DNA of 64,000 nucleotides from an uncultured Clostridia bacterium (GTDB taxonomy: Bacteria > Bacillota > Clostridia > Peptostreptococcales > Anaerovoracaceae): positions 62,001-126,000 of the forward strand of contig CAMENZ010000001.1 of the NCBI GenBank assembly GCA_945928865.1, in the 5' to 3' direction. The position numbers were made by a program, and so were the translations under genes. The notes below the pieces were generated by a model. It searched no databases and was not told where the DNA came from. It saw nothing but the letters and a program-made list of their open reading frames with translations. Below, piece after piece: positions 25,907-34,101 of the stretch. The number at the start of each line of letters is the position of its first letter. The stretch's first letter is position 1.

Positions 25907-27204
25907 AAAAATTAGAAGGAAGAGCTTTCTTATGTTTAACTTTGGTAGCTGTATTTATTTTAGGAATTTGCTTTTTTGTGGGAAGAATGTTCATAAAGGG
26001 GAGCGATTGGGCGACTTTTTATGGAAATCAGCATATTTTTAAAAATGGTCAGTTGAATGTAGGCTCTTTAGTGGACAGAAATGGAGTATATCTTTTAAAA
26101 AATTCTGATGAGGGCACTAAATATTCTGAGGATTTAGAATTAAGGGTGGCAAATTGCCATATAACCGGAGATAAACGATATAATATTTCTACGGGAGCCA
26201 ATGTTGCCTTTAGAGATAAAATTATTGGTTATAACTTTTTTACAGGAACTAATAGTTTATATAAACGAGAACTTAAATTAACAATAGATAGTGAGTTAAA
26301 TAGAACTGCGTATAGAGCTTTGGGAGATAGAGAAGGTTTTGTAGGCATTTATAATTGGAAAACCGGCGAGATTTTAACGATGGTCAGTACACCTACTGTA
26401 GATCCTATGGCAGATGTAGATATTAGCCAAGTTAAAGAAGGTACTTATGTGAATAAAGTTTTGCAGGGCAAACTTACACCGGGTTCTATTTTTAAATTAG
26501 TTACTACAGAAGCTGCCTTAGAAAAGAAAAAAGATATAAACAGCTGGATTTTTAGATGTAGTGGAGTTTATGACATAGATGGCGAAAGGGTTACTTGTCC
26601 TAAGATACATGGAACAAATGACATTTATGGTGCATTGGCTAATTCTTGTAATGGAGCTTATGCACAGTTAGCTATAGAATTGGGAAGGGATGTTCTAAAA
26701 GAATATGTGGCGAAATCAGGGCTTACAACTTCATATAATGTAGATGGTATAAAAACAGCTGAGGGATATTTTGATTTTGATACGAATAAGGTGAATTTAG
26801 GCTGGGCAGGAATAGGCCAGTATAAGGACTGGATAAATCCTCTTTCTATGATGGTATATATTGGAGCTATTGCAGGTGAAGGGGAAGCAGCTTATCCAAG
26901 AATATTAGAAGATTCCCCTAAGAATAAAATTTCCCTTATTAATCCTGATACTGCCAGAAAATTAGGTGATATGATGAGAAATAATGTTAAGTCCAATTAT
27001 GGAGACGGAAATTTTCCCAACTTAAACCTTCATGCAAAATCCGGAACCGCAGAGACTATGAAAGGGAATTTACCTAATGGTTGGTTCGTAGGTTATACAG
27101 GTGATTATGCCTTTGTGGTATGTATTGAAAAAAGCGGATTTGGAGCTCAAGTTGCAGGTCCGGTAGCAAATAGGGTGTTGCAACAATTAGTGAATGGGCA
27201 TTAA
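25903..27204 (+). CDS. Penicillin-binding transpeptidase (bPBP, PbpA-like)
   Basis: 433 residues, one N-terminal membrane helix (about 8-30), then a short non-catalytic part and a transpeptidase domain. Active-site motifs are SIFK (195-198), SCN (248-250) and KSGT (379-382), so all three are intact. It is short and resembles PbpA-type class B PBPs that partner a SEDS protein. The ATGA overlap with the upstream FHA-RodA gene supports a fixed pair. It is expected to cross-link glycan made by that partner at the septum, cell pole or spore wall. Which one is unclear. Confidence 0.93.
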   Translation: MKKLEGRAFLCLTLVAVFILGICFFVGRMFIKGSDWATFYGNQHIFKNGQLNVGSLVDRNGVYLLKNSDEGTKYSEDLELRVANCHITGDKRYNISTGANVAFRDKIIGYNFFTGTNSLYKRELKLTIDSELNRTAYRALGDREGFVGIYNWKTGEILTMVSTPTVDPMADVDISQVKEGTYVNKVLQGKLTPGSIFKLVTTEAALEKKKDINSWIFRCSGVYDIDGERVTCPKIHGTNDIYGALANSCNGAYAQLAIELGRDVLKEYVAKSGLTTSYNVDGIKTAEGYFDFDTNKVNLGWAGIGQYKDWINPLSMMVYIGAIAGEGEAAYPRILEDSPKNKISLINPDTARKLGDMMRNNVKSNYGDGNFPNLNLHAKSGTAETMKGNLPNGWFVGYTGDYAFVVCIEKSGFGAQVAGPVANRVLQQLVNGH

Positions 27205-27460
27205 TTTTTTGGGATTAGGGGGTAAAAATATTTTATAAATAAGCTATAAATTTTTAGATTTTGTCTTACAATAGGCTAATCGAAATGGTAGTTAAGGGTA
27301 AAAGGTTGTTCTAAATTGATAAAATACCAATATCGTAAAACAAAAAAATAAAAAAGTTATGCTTATTTTTAGAAAATATCCATAGAATGATAGTGTGGAG
27401 ATAATCATAGAAATGTGATAATAATTAAAAATATATAAGGAGAGAAAGGATAATGAGTAA
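27205..27460. other. AT-rich intergenic DNA after the PBP gene
   Basis: No gene is seen. The stretch is A/T-rich without a clear terminator hairpin after the PBP stop. At its right end AAGGAGAG and GAAAGGA precede a 9-codon frame (see 27453-27482). Confidence 0.4.
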
Positions 27461-27482
27461 TGATATAAAATTATTAGAATGA
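27453..27482 (+). other. Nine-codon ORF with a strong ribosome binding site
   Basis: ATG AGT AAT GAT ... GAA TGA encodes MSNDIKLLE. AAGGAGAGAAAGGATA lies directly before it. It runs into a tandem repeat. It could be a leader peptide or the stub of a decayed gene. Nothing on the same strand follows before a hairpin. Confidence 0.35.
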
Positions 27483-27499
27483 TATAAAATTATTAGAAT
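27462..27499. repeat. 19-bp perfect tandem duplication
   Basis: GATATAAAATTATTAGAAT occurs at 27462-27480 and again, without spacer, at 27481-27499. The third copy is broken off after GATATAA. Confidence 0.9.
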
Positions 27500-27544
27500 G
27501 ATATAATTGCAATGAAAGAATTATCGTTTCAATGATTATAAGAA

Positions 27545-27593
27545 AACGACCACACAGGAGTATTTACTACTCTTGCATGGTCGTTATTTCTTT
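27545..27593. terminator. Hairpin terminator, probably for the response regulator transcript
   Basis: AACGACCA (27545-27552) pairs with TGGTCGTT (27578-27585). An inner stem, CAGGAG (27555-27560) with CTCTTG (27570-27575), is separated from it by a 2x2 internal loop. Read on the minus strand it is followed by TTCTTAT with a T-rich tail, and on the plus strand by ATTTCTTTTG. So it may work both ways, chiefly for the two-component operon. Confidence 0.65.
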
Positions 27594-27629
27594 TGTCAAC
27601 GCTTAAATTTTGTTTTTTATAAATTGTTG

Positions 27630-27722
27630 AAGCATCGGAGACTCGCCGCCTGCTCAGCAGGTTGCAGTCTCAGCACCTTAACAGGCGCTAAAGCCTCTAC
27701 CCTTGCAGGCTCTTCGGCACAT
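27630..27722 (-). ncRNA. GC-rich, highly structured element of unknown class
   Basis: About 95 nt of markedly higher G+C sit in AT-rich flanks, between the response-regulator stop and a terminator hairpin. On the minus strand three hairpins can be drawn in order. AGCCT/AGGCT (27711-27707 with 27696-27692) comes first, then AGCGCC/GGTGCT (27689-27684 with 27677-27672). The third is GAGACT/AGTCTC (27671-27666 with 27643-27638), enclosing CCTGC-TGA-GCAGG. The middle stem has a G-U pair on the minus strand but an A-C mismatch on the plus strand, favouring minus-strand transcription. It could be a 3'UTR element, a small RNA or a dispersed repeat. It matches no riboswitch I know. Confidence 0.45.
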
Positions 27723-27752
27723 TTATTAAATTTGAAAAAAACATTAGGTTAA

Positions 27753-28601
27753 TTATTCTCTTTCACATAGTATTTCTAAACCTTCAAAAAAGGTGTCGAT
27801 AGACGGTCTACCGCCGTATTGTGCCTTACCTCTCAGTAAGTCCATTTCCATTCTTACAGAATCAAAATTAAATAATACGTGGGAAAATTCATCAAAACTT
27901 TCACTATAATAGTCTTCAATTCCTAGAGCAGCTACATTTGTTAAACCTCTTTTTATAGCTCTGCGAATTCTCTGCTTTACACTCTTAGGATCTTCTCCTA
28001 GGGATTCAGCATAGATATTAAGGGTGGTTTTACTATCGTATTTTTCACCTTTTGTATTTAACATTTCACAAACACTGGTTATGTCTTTTGTTCCACTTTC
28101 TCCAAGCATACCTACAGAACCTAAAATCTTTTTTGCCTTATTTAAAATTTTATCATGAGCTTCATGATTGTTTACAGAATTGCTGATTTCCGGAGTTCCT
28201 ATCACAGAACGAATACCTTGAACCACTGAAGTGAGCTGTTTTTTCTCTACTACTCTCTTTATTACATTTTCAATTTCTATTACATTATTTGGTTTGGTGA
28301 TGAAGAATTCAATTCCGGAGCCATAGGCATCAGAAATCATATTTTTATCAACTACTTGTGAAACCATAATAAAGCTTATATCCGGATTAACTTCCCTAAC
28401 CTCATTTACTACAGTAATTCCGTCTTTTACCGGCATTAATAGGTCTACTATAACTATATCAGGGCTTTTAGAAAGAATTTCACCTACTGCCTTTTCAGAA
28501 TCAGTGCTGAAACCGATAACTTCTCCTAAGTTTTTCGTTTCTATAATATTAGTAAGACTTTTAACTGATTTAATTAAATCATCTAAAACATAAAACTTCA
28601 T
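27753..28601 (-). CDS. Response regulator, GlnL/YcbB type
   Basis: 282 residues. An N-terminal receiver domain (1-120) carries phospho-acceptor Asp53 (DIVIVDLLMP) and the conserved Lys in FFITKPN. After a linker, the C-terminal about 120 residues match the YcbB DNA-binding domain (KSVKQRIRRAIKRGLTNVAALGIEDY and a final GGRPSIDTFFEGLE), as in Bacillus GlnL. It overlaps the histidine kinase by 4 bp. In Bacillus this family answers to glutamine. Here the divergent neighbour is a branched-chain amino acid transporter, and a repeat array lies between them, so that transporter is the likely target. Confidence 0.87.
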   Translation of the reverse strand: MKFYVLDDLIKSVKSLTNIIETKNLGEVIGFSTDSEKAVGEILSKSPDIVIVDLLMPVKDGITVVNEVREVNPDISFIMVSQVVDKNMISDAYGSGIEFFITKPNNVIEIENVIKRVVEKKQLTSVVQGIRSVIGTPEISNSVNNHEAHDKILNKAKKILGSVGMLGESGTKDITSVCEMLNTKGEKYDSKTTLNIYAESLGEDPKSVKQRIRRAIKRGLTNVAALGIEDYYSESFDEFSHVLFNFDSVRMEMDLLRGKAQYGGRPSIDTFFEGLEILCERE

Positions 28602-29908
28602 TGAATTTCATCCTCCTTAATAGGTATATCGAATACTTGTACCGGTATGTCAATTTTAAAGGTAGTACCTCTTTTCGTAGAGGTTACTTCTATTTGTCCC
28701 TTGAATTTTTCTACTGTTAAATCATGTACTAAGGTTAAGCCTACACCTCTGTTAATATCTCCCGTTTGCTTGTTATATTTTGTGGAAAATCCGGGTTCAA
28801 ATATAACATCTATTAGATTTTTATCTATGCCCGGTCCGTTATCAGAAACTAAAATTCTACAAAATTTCTCATTGTCTTTAATAATATCAGAACAGGAAAC
28901 TTTAATATGACCTTTATACATATTGTTGCCTTCCAGAGCATCCATACTATTTGATACTAAATTTCTCAATATACTCATCATCGCAAAATGATTATTGATT
29001 ATATAATTGGTTTGAACAGAATAGGAAAAAGTCAAGTCTAATTTCCTATTTGCAGCATTGTTATTAACATGGGTGGCTAATATAACCATTATTTCATTTA
29101 GTTTTAACGGGGCATAGTTCAAATCTGTAAGGAAGTTATCTTCTAAGCCCATGATTACTCGTTTGTAACCTTTTTTTACTTCGTGTATATCTTTAGCAAT
29201 CTCTAAAGATATATTTTGCAATTCTTTAGGATATTTTTCTTGAGCTAAGGTTCTATATAAAGTGAAGGCATTTTTCATAATTTCTTCTATTTCGTTCATG
29301 TTTTTTTCCATGAAATAAACTTCACTTTTAAAGGTAGAAGCCATAATGGCTAATTTCTTGTAATTATCCTCATGTTCTTTTTTAGTGAGGAGGGACGTAT
29401 AAACATCCGAAAAAACACATAAAAGTATTATGAAAAAACTTCTACAAAGGGCTAATATTATTAAACCGCTGATTTGATTCCAACCAAATTTAGTATCTAA
29501 GACTATAAAACGGGTTGCCATTTCAGCACAGTTAGATAAGAAATCACTAACTACTAATCTTATATAGTATTTTTTATAGGAATTATATCCTAAAAAGTTA
29601 AAAATAACTCCAAATATTAAGGCATAAGCAAAGAAAAACGCCATATCAGGCAGAACCAGAGTTAGAGAAGGGAATATTGGAGCACCTCTAAAAAGCACTA
29701 TAAAAAGTCTGAATAAAGGAGAAAATATCCCAATAAGTCCACACGCCAAGGTAGGTTCTATGTCCTTAAATACATATAAGAAAAAGCCCATCATTACAAC
29801 AGATAAGGCTATTATGAAGCCGTCTACAAACATATTTACATATATTTGAGAGGCTATGGAGCTTATAGCTACCATTAAAAAAAGTTTACTTTGTTTCTTC
29901 ATATACAT
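28598..29908 (-). CDS. Sensor histidine kinase, GlnK/YcbA-like
   Basis: 436 residues. About six membrane helices (to about residue 190) are followed by a helical region with the probable phospho-His in KDIHEVKKGYKRV. The ATPase domain has the N box (RNLVSNSMDALEG), DNGPGID and GVGLTLV. There is no large extracellular loop, so it senses within or at the membrane. It is cotranscribed with the response regulator (4-bp overlap). ATG start. The upstream 286-bp region is shared with the livJ-type gene on the other strand. Confidence 0.85.
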   Translation of the reverse strand: MYMKKQSKLFLMVAISSIASQIYVNMFVDGFIIALSVVMMGFFLYVFKDIEPTLACGLIGIFSPLFRLFIVLFRGAPIFPSLTLVLPDMAFFFAYALIFGVIFNFLGYNSYKKYYIRLVVSDFLSNCAEMATRFIVLDTKFGWNQISGLIILALCRSFFIILLCVFSDVYTSLLTKKEHEDNYKKLAIMASTFKSEVYFMEKNMNEIEEIMKNAFTLYRTLAQEKYPKELQNISLEIAKDIHEVKKGYKRVIMGLEDNFLTDLNYAPLKLNEIMVILATHVNNNAANRKLDLTFSYSVQTNYIINNHFAMMSILRNLVSNSMDALEGNNMYKGHIKVSCSDIIKDNEKFCRILVSDNGPGIDKNLIDVIFEPGFSTKYNKQTGDINRGVGLTLVHDLTVEKFKGQIEVTSTKRGTTFKIDIPVQVFDIPIKEDEIQ

Positions 29909-30015
29909 AATGTAGGCATTATATTTACCAAAATCTATAATACCAAACCTTTCATTAATCTGAAAACCTTATAATAGAATTATAGCACAATTTATATTTA
30001 AGAAAAAGTCATAAG

Positions 30016-30116
30016 TTTGAAGATGTTTGAAGTTATGTGAAGAAAATTGAAGATTTTGTGAAAAAAATGAGTCTTTTTGAAGTTGAATGAATGTTTTTGA
30101 AGTCAGTTTGTATAAT
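30016..30116 (+). promoter_or_regulatory. Array of nine phased TTTGAAG repeats ahead of a TATAAT box
   Basis: Copies begin at 30016, 30026, 30036, 30046, 30057, 30066, 30076, 30086 and 30096. The consensus is TTTGAAG, and the weakest are TGTGAAA and AATGAGT. The 10-bp phase puts them on one helical face. TATAAT stands at 30111-30116 with no good -35 box, as in activator-dependent promoters. The last repeat ends 8 bp before it. The GlnL family is reported to bind direct hexamers repeated every 10 bp, which fits. Confidence 0.7.
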
Positions 30117-30194
30117 ATGCATAGATTTTGGAGGTAAAAGTATACATCCATAACACTATATTAAACTATTTATTCAAAGAGAGGAGTTATAGTT

Positions 30195-31367
30195 ATGAAA
30201 AAATTATTAGTGATTTTATTAGCATTAGTAATGGTATTCTCAATGGCCGCATGTGGAGGCGGTGGAGATGAAGATGGTCCCATTAAGATCGGTTGGTTAG
30301 GACCTCTTACAGGTGACCAAGCAGTTTGGGGAAAATGTGAAAGCCAGACTCTAGAAATGTTAATTGAACAGAAAAATGCAGAAGGTGGTCTTTTAGGTCG
30401 TCAGTTAGAATTAGTAAAATATGATACTAAGGGCGATGTAAATGAAACAATCAACGTTACAAAGAGATTAGTTTCTCAGGATAATGTTGCAGCTATTATT
30501 GGACCTAACGCATCTGCAGGAGCGATTGCTATGGCAGGAGTTCTTACACAGGCTAAGACAGCTGGTATCGCAACAGTTGCAACTAACCCTAAGGTTACTG
30601 TAAACGATGACGGCTCTTTAAATGAATATAGTTACAGAGTTTGCTTTATAGACCCATATCAGGGTTCTGTAGCAGCATCTTATGCAGCTAAGCAGTTGAA
30701 CTTCAGTAAAGCAGCAGTTCTTTATGATATTTCTTCTGACTATGCACAGGGCTTTAGACAATTCTTCGTTGAAACTTTCAAGAAGGCCGGCGGAACAATT
30801 GTAGCAGATGAAGCATTTAACTCCGGCGATACAGATTTTAAACCACAGCTTACTAAGATTAAGAAAGCTAATCCGGAAATTATCTTACTTCCAGGTATGT
30901 ATAAAGAAACAGCTCTTATTGCTAACCAGGCAAGAGACCTTGGAATCAATGCAGTTCTGATGGGCGGTGACGGATGGCCATCAGAAAAATTAAATGAAAT
31001 GGCTGGAAAAGCTATCGAAGGTTCTTATGTAGTAAACCACTTAGATTATAATGACCCTGAAGCAAAACCTCTTCAAGACGCATATCATGAAAAATATGGT
31101 GCTGATGCAGGTATTGAACTTAACGCTTACATGGCACATGACGCATTCTTAGTAGTATGTGCAGCTATCGAAAAAGCTGGAACATCTGTTGCAGAAAAAG
31201 TTGCTGCAGCTTTAACAGAAGTTGAAGTTAAGGGATTAACAGGAACTATTAAGATGTCCACAGAAAACCATAACCCAGATGGTAAGGAAGCGGCTATCCA
31301 GAAGTATACATATAAAAACGGAAAAGCTGATTTAGTATTCGTTCAGAAATACAGTCCTGAAGTATAA
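30195..31367 (+). CDS. Branched-chain amino acid ABC transporter, substrate-binding lipoprotein
   Basis: 390 residues. The lipoprotein signal peptide has a lipobox ending M-A-A-C with Cys20 as the acylated residue. The mature protein is a type I periplasmic-binding fold (Leu/Ile/Val-binding, Peripla_BP_6), beginning IKIGWLGPLTGDQAVWGK and containing NVAAIIGPNASAGAIAMA and a PYQGSVAASYAAKQLNF segment. It captures amino acids at the membrane surface and delivers them to the LivHM-type permease. AGGAG precedes the ATG. A terminator hairpin after the gene lets it be made in excess over the permease genes. Confidence 0.93.
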   Translation: MKKLLVILLALVMVFSMAACGGGGDEDGPIKIGWLGPLTGDQAVWGKCESQTLEMLIEQKNAEGGLLGRQLELVKYDTKGDVNETINVTKRLVSQDNVAAIIGPNASAGAIAMAGVLTQAKTAGIATVATNPKVTVNDDGSLNEYSYRVCFIDPYQGSVAASYAAKQLNFSKAAVLYDISSDYAQGFRQFFVETFKKAGGTIVADEAFNSGDTDFKPQLTKIKKANPEIILLPGMYKETALIANQARDLGINAVLMGGDGWPSEKLNEMAGKAIEGSYVVNHLDYNDPEAKPLQDAYHEKYGADAGIELNAYMAHDAFLVVCAAIEKAGTSVAEKVAAALTEVEVKGLTGTIKMSTENHNPDGKEAAIQKYTYKNGKADLVFVQKYSPEV

Positions 31368-31380
31368 CAAGTTATAATTA

Positions 31381-31411
31381 ACGGGGCAGCATGTGCTAGC
31401 CCCGTTTTTTT
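31381..31411 (+). terminator. Intercistronic attenuating terminator after the binding-protein gene
   Basis: ACGGGGC (31381-31387) pairs with GCCCCGT (31399-31405) and is followed by seven T. It lies in the 62-bp gap before the permease gene and probably stops most transcripts there. Confidence 0.85.
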
Positions 31412-31429
31412 CAAAAAAGGGAGAATGAA

Positions 31430-32305
31430 ATGAACGTATTTTTGCAACAGTTGATAAATGGACTGTCCTTAGGCAGTGTATATGCCCTGATGGCAGTTGG
31501 ATATTCATTAGTATATAGTATTTTGAATTTCTCCAACTTTGCTCATGGTGGAGTAATCATGTTAGGTGCATATTTTGGTCTTTACGCTATGACCTTATTA
31601 CCTTTACCTCTATTAGGAGGTTTGATTGTAGCAGCGCTTTGCTGCGGATTGGTGGCAGTAACCTTAGAGAAAATAGCATATAGCCCTCTAAGAAGAAGAA
31701 ATGCTCCAAGTTTATATTTTATAATTTCGGCTATGGGTGCTTCCATATTCTTGGAAAATATTGTAGTTGCAACTATTGGACCTACATTTAAGACATACCC
31801 TACAGTATTCGAAAAAACCGCTATTCAGATTGCAGATATATCTGTGAATAAGATAGACTTGATGATGTTTGTTATCGCAGCCATTAGCTTACTTATTTTA
31901 GTATTCATCTTAGGTAAGACTAAAATTGGTTTAGCAATAAGAGCTTCCTCCTATAGTTCAAGAGGAGCAACTCTTATGGGCGTTAATGTAGATAGAGTTA
32001 TATTCGTTATTTTCATGATAGGTGGAGTTATGGCAGGTTTTGCAGGAATGCTATTCGGTATGAGATATACCGTATATCCTCAAATCGGTATTATAACTAA
32101 TAAATCCTTTATAGCAGCTGTATTTGGTGGTTTGGGAAGCTTACCGGGTGCAGTAATAGGCTCTATCCTATTAGGCGTAATCGAAACCTTCGCTGCAAGT
32201 TCTGTATCCAATTACAGAGACTTAATAGCGTTTGTATTGTTAATATTAGTACTTGTTATTAAACCATCAGGTTTAATGGGCAAGGTAGTTGAAGATAAGG
32301 CATAA
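31430..32305 (+). CDS. livH: Branched-chain amino acid ABC transporter permease, LivH type
   Basis: 291 residues, about eight membrane helices. It starts FLQQLINGLSLGSVYALMAVGYSLVYSILNFSNFAHG, the LivH family opening, and ends with the conserved GGLGSLPGAVIGSILLGVIETF coupling segment that contacts the ATPases. It forms the membrane channel with LivM. GGGAGAATGAA gives the ribosome binding site. Only 12 bp separate it from livM. Confidence 0.95.
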   Translation: MNVFLQQLINGLSLGSVYALMAVGYSLVYSILNFSNFAHGGVIMLGAYFGLYAMTLLPLPLLGGLIVAALCCGLVAVTLEKIAYSPLRRRNAPSLYFIISAMGASIFLENIVVATIGPTFKTYPTVFEKTAIQIADISVNKIDLMMFVIAAISLLILVFILGKTKIGLAIRASSYSSRGATLMGVNVDRVIFVIFMIGGVMAGFAGMLFGMRYTVYPQIGIITNKSFIAAVFGGLGSLPGAVIGSILLGVIETFAASSVSNYRDLIAFVLLILVLVIKPSGLMGKVVEDKA

Positions 32306-32317
32306 GGAGGGAAACAA

Positions 32318-33220
32318 ATGGCTTGGTATTATCTTGAAGGTATACTTATTCTATGTGGAATAAATGTAATGGTCGTTTTAGGCTTGTCCCTTCTTACAGG
32401 GTTTACAGGATTATTCTCCTTTGGTCATGCAGGTTTCATGGCTATAGGAGCTTATGTGTCAGCATCATTAACAACAATGTTGCACTGGCCTTTCATTCCG
32501 GCAGTAGTAGCCGGCGGTTTGGTGGCTATGTTGATGTCCTTCATAATTGGAGGATTAACCCTAAATCTAAAGGGAGACTATTTCTGTATAGCTACTCTAG
32601 GATTTGGAGAAGCTATAAGACTTATATTAAATAATGTACAGACTTTCGGTGGTGCAAGAGGTATGGCGAGTATTCCTCTTAAATCTTCCTTAGTTGCTGT
32701 ATATGCATTTGTAATAATCGGTGTAATTTTCATGTGGTTCTTAATTAGATCCAGACATGGAAGAAATATGGTTGCTATTAGAGAAGAAGAATTAGCTGCT
32801 CAGGCTATAGGAATAAATGTATTTAGATACAAAATGCTTTCTTTAGCAGCTAGTGCACTTTACGCAGGTATCGGTGGAGCACTTTGGGCACACTATTTAA
32901 CTTTCATCAACCCTGCAATGTTCATGTTAACAAAATCCACAGAAATGACAATTATGGTTATTATAGGTGGTTTAGGAAGTATTACAGGCTCTATAGTAGG
33001 AACATTCTTCTTAACATTCTTACCGGAAGCTTTCAGAGAATTTGCTGATTGGCGTATGGTAGTTTATGGAGCTGCAGTTATCGCAGTTATGGCATTAAGA
33101 CCTCAGGGTTTATTAGGTGGTATTGAGTTCAGTCCAAAGGGCATAATTAAATGGATTACAACAAGCGGTAAATCAAAGAAAGCTCAGGTTAAAACTCCTG
33201 TGGAAGGAGGTAAGGCATAA
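32318..33220 (+). CDS. livM: Branched-chain amino acid ABC transporter permease, LivM type
   Basis: 300 residues, about eight to nine membrane helices. The motif LTGFTGLFSFGHAGFMAIGAY near the N-terminus and IGGLGSITGSIVGTFFLTFLPE near the C-terminus are characteristic of LivM. It pairs with LivH. The ribosome binding site is AGGAGGG. Its stop overlaps livG by one base (TAATG), so livG translation is coupled. Confidence 0.95.
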   Translation: MAWYYLEGILILCGINVMVVLGLSLLTGFTGLFSFGHAGFMAIGAYVSASLTTMLHWPFIPAVVAGGLVAMLMSFIIGGLTLNLKGDYFCIATLGFGEAIRLILNNVQTFGGARGMASIPLKSSLVAVYAFVIIGVIFMWFLIRSRHGRNMVAIREEELAAQAIGINVFRYKMLSLAASALYAGIGGALWAHYLTFINPAMFMLTKSTEMTIMVIIGGLGSITGSIVGTFFLTFLPEAFREFADWRMVVYGAAVIAVMALRPQGLLGGIEFSPKGIIKWITTSGKSKKAQVKTPVEGGKA

Positions 33221-34098
33221 TGACTACTAAAGTATTAACATTAGAAAATGTTACTAAGCGTTTTGGAGGACTTACAGCAGTAGGTGATGTGAGTTTTTCC
33301 ATAAATGAAGGCGAAATTTTCGGACTTATTGGCCCTAATGGTGCAGGTAAGACTACGATATTTAACCTTATTACAGGTGTATATACACTCACCGAAGGAA
33401 ATATTCATTTTAACAAGGGTGAAAAGCCAATCTTAGTAGCTAAGGCTGATCCTTATGGTACAGGCTTCTTTAATGACTTAAAGAGAAGATTCGTATTTAG
33501 ACCTAAAAAACCGTCTGATATAGCAGAGCTGGGTATAACACGTACTTTCCAGAATATAAGATTGTTTAAGAAATTAAGTGTTTATGAAAACGTTTTGACT
33601 GCCTGCCATAGAAGTGCAAAATATGGCGTATTAGTATCTTTATTACCATGGAAATTACCATATACTAATATTCCTTATCCTATGTTTAGAAAACAGGTTA
33701 AGCAGGAAGAAGCTTTAAATGCAAAGACAGAAGACCTACTTAAGCTTATGGGACTTTGGGAATACAGAGCTATGAAGGCTTCTAATCTTCCTTATGGACT
33801 TCAGAGAAAGTTGGAAATAGCCCGTGCTCTAGCACTCGACCCTAAACTGCTTCTTTTAGATGAGCCGGCGGCAGGTATGAATCCAGAAGAAACTTTGGCA
33901 CTTTTAGATTTAATTAAAGAAATTAGAGATAAATTTAATTTAACCGTGTTAATTATTGAACACCACATGGATTTAGTAATGAATCTATGCGATAGAATTT
34001 ATGTTTTAAACTTCGGTAAGTTCTTGGCTGAGGGTAAACCGTCTGATATTCAAGGAAATCCACAGGTTATAGAAGCTTATCTTGGAAAGGAGGAATAG
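33220..34098 (+). CDS. livG: Branched-chain amino acid ABC transporter ATP-binding protein, LivG type
   Basis: 292 residues. Walker A GPNGAGKTT, Q-loop region TRTFQNIRLFKKLSVYENVL, signature LPYGLQRKLEIARALA and Walker B LLLLDEPAAGMNPEE are present in order. The L-P-Y-G signature instead of LSGGQ is usual for LivG. A roughly 30-residue insertion rich in K and P (FFNDLKRRFVFRPKKPSD) sits after Walker A. It shares one base with livM and is followed by livF after 3 bp. Confidence 0.96.
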   Translation: MTTKVLTLENVTKRFGGLTAVGDVSFSINEGEIFGLIGPNGAGKTTIFNLITGVYTLTEGNIHFNKGEKPILVAKADPYGTGFFNDLKRRFVFRPKKPSDIAELGITRTFQNIRLFKKLSVYENVLTACHRSAKYGVLVSLLPWKLPYTNIPYPMFRKQVKQEEALNAKTEDLLKLMGLWEYRAMKASNLPYGLQRKLEIARALALDPKLLLLDEPAAGMNPEETLALLDLIKEIRDKFNLTVLIIEHHMDLVMNLCDRIYVLNFGKFLAEGKPSDIQGNPQVIEAYLGKEE

Positions 34099-34101
34099 CA
34101 A

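Noticed and set aside
27630..27722. TPP, glycine, lysine, cobalamin, SAM or FMN riboswitch
   Set aside because: Short matches such as GCCGAAG or CTGAGA occur, but the ordered conserved cores of these riboswitches are absent and the element is in a 3' position.
32353..32634. Plus-strand frame inside livM in another phase
   Set aside because: Fully contained in livM, unlike any known family and without a ribosome binding site.
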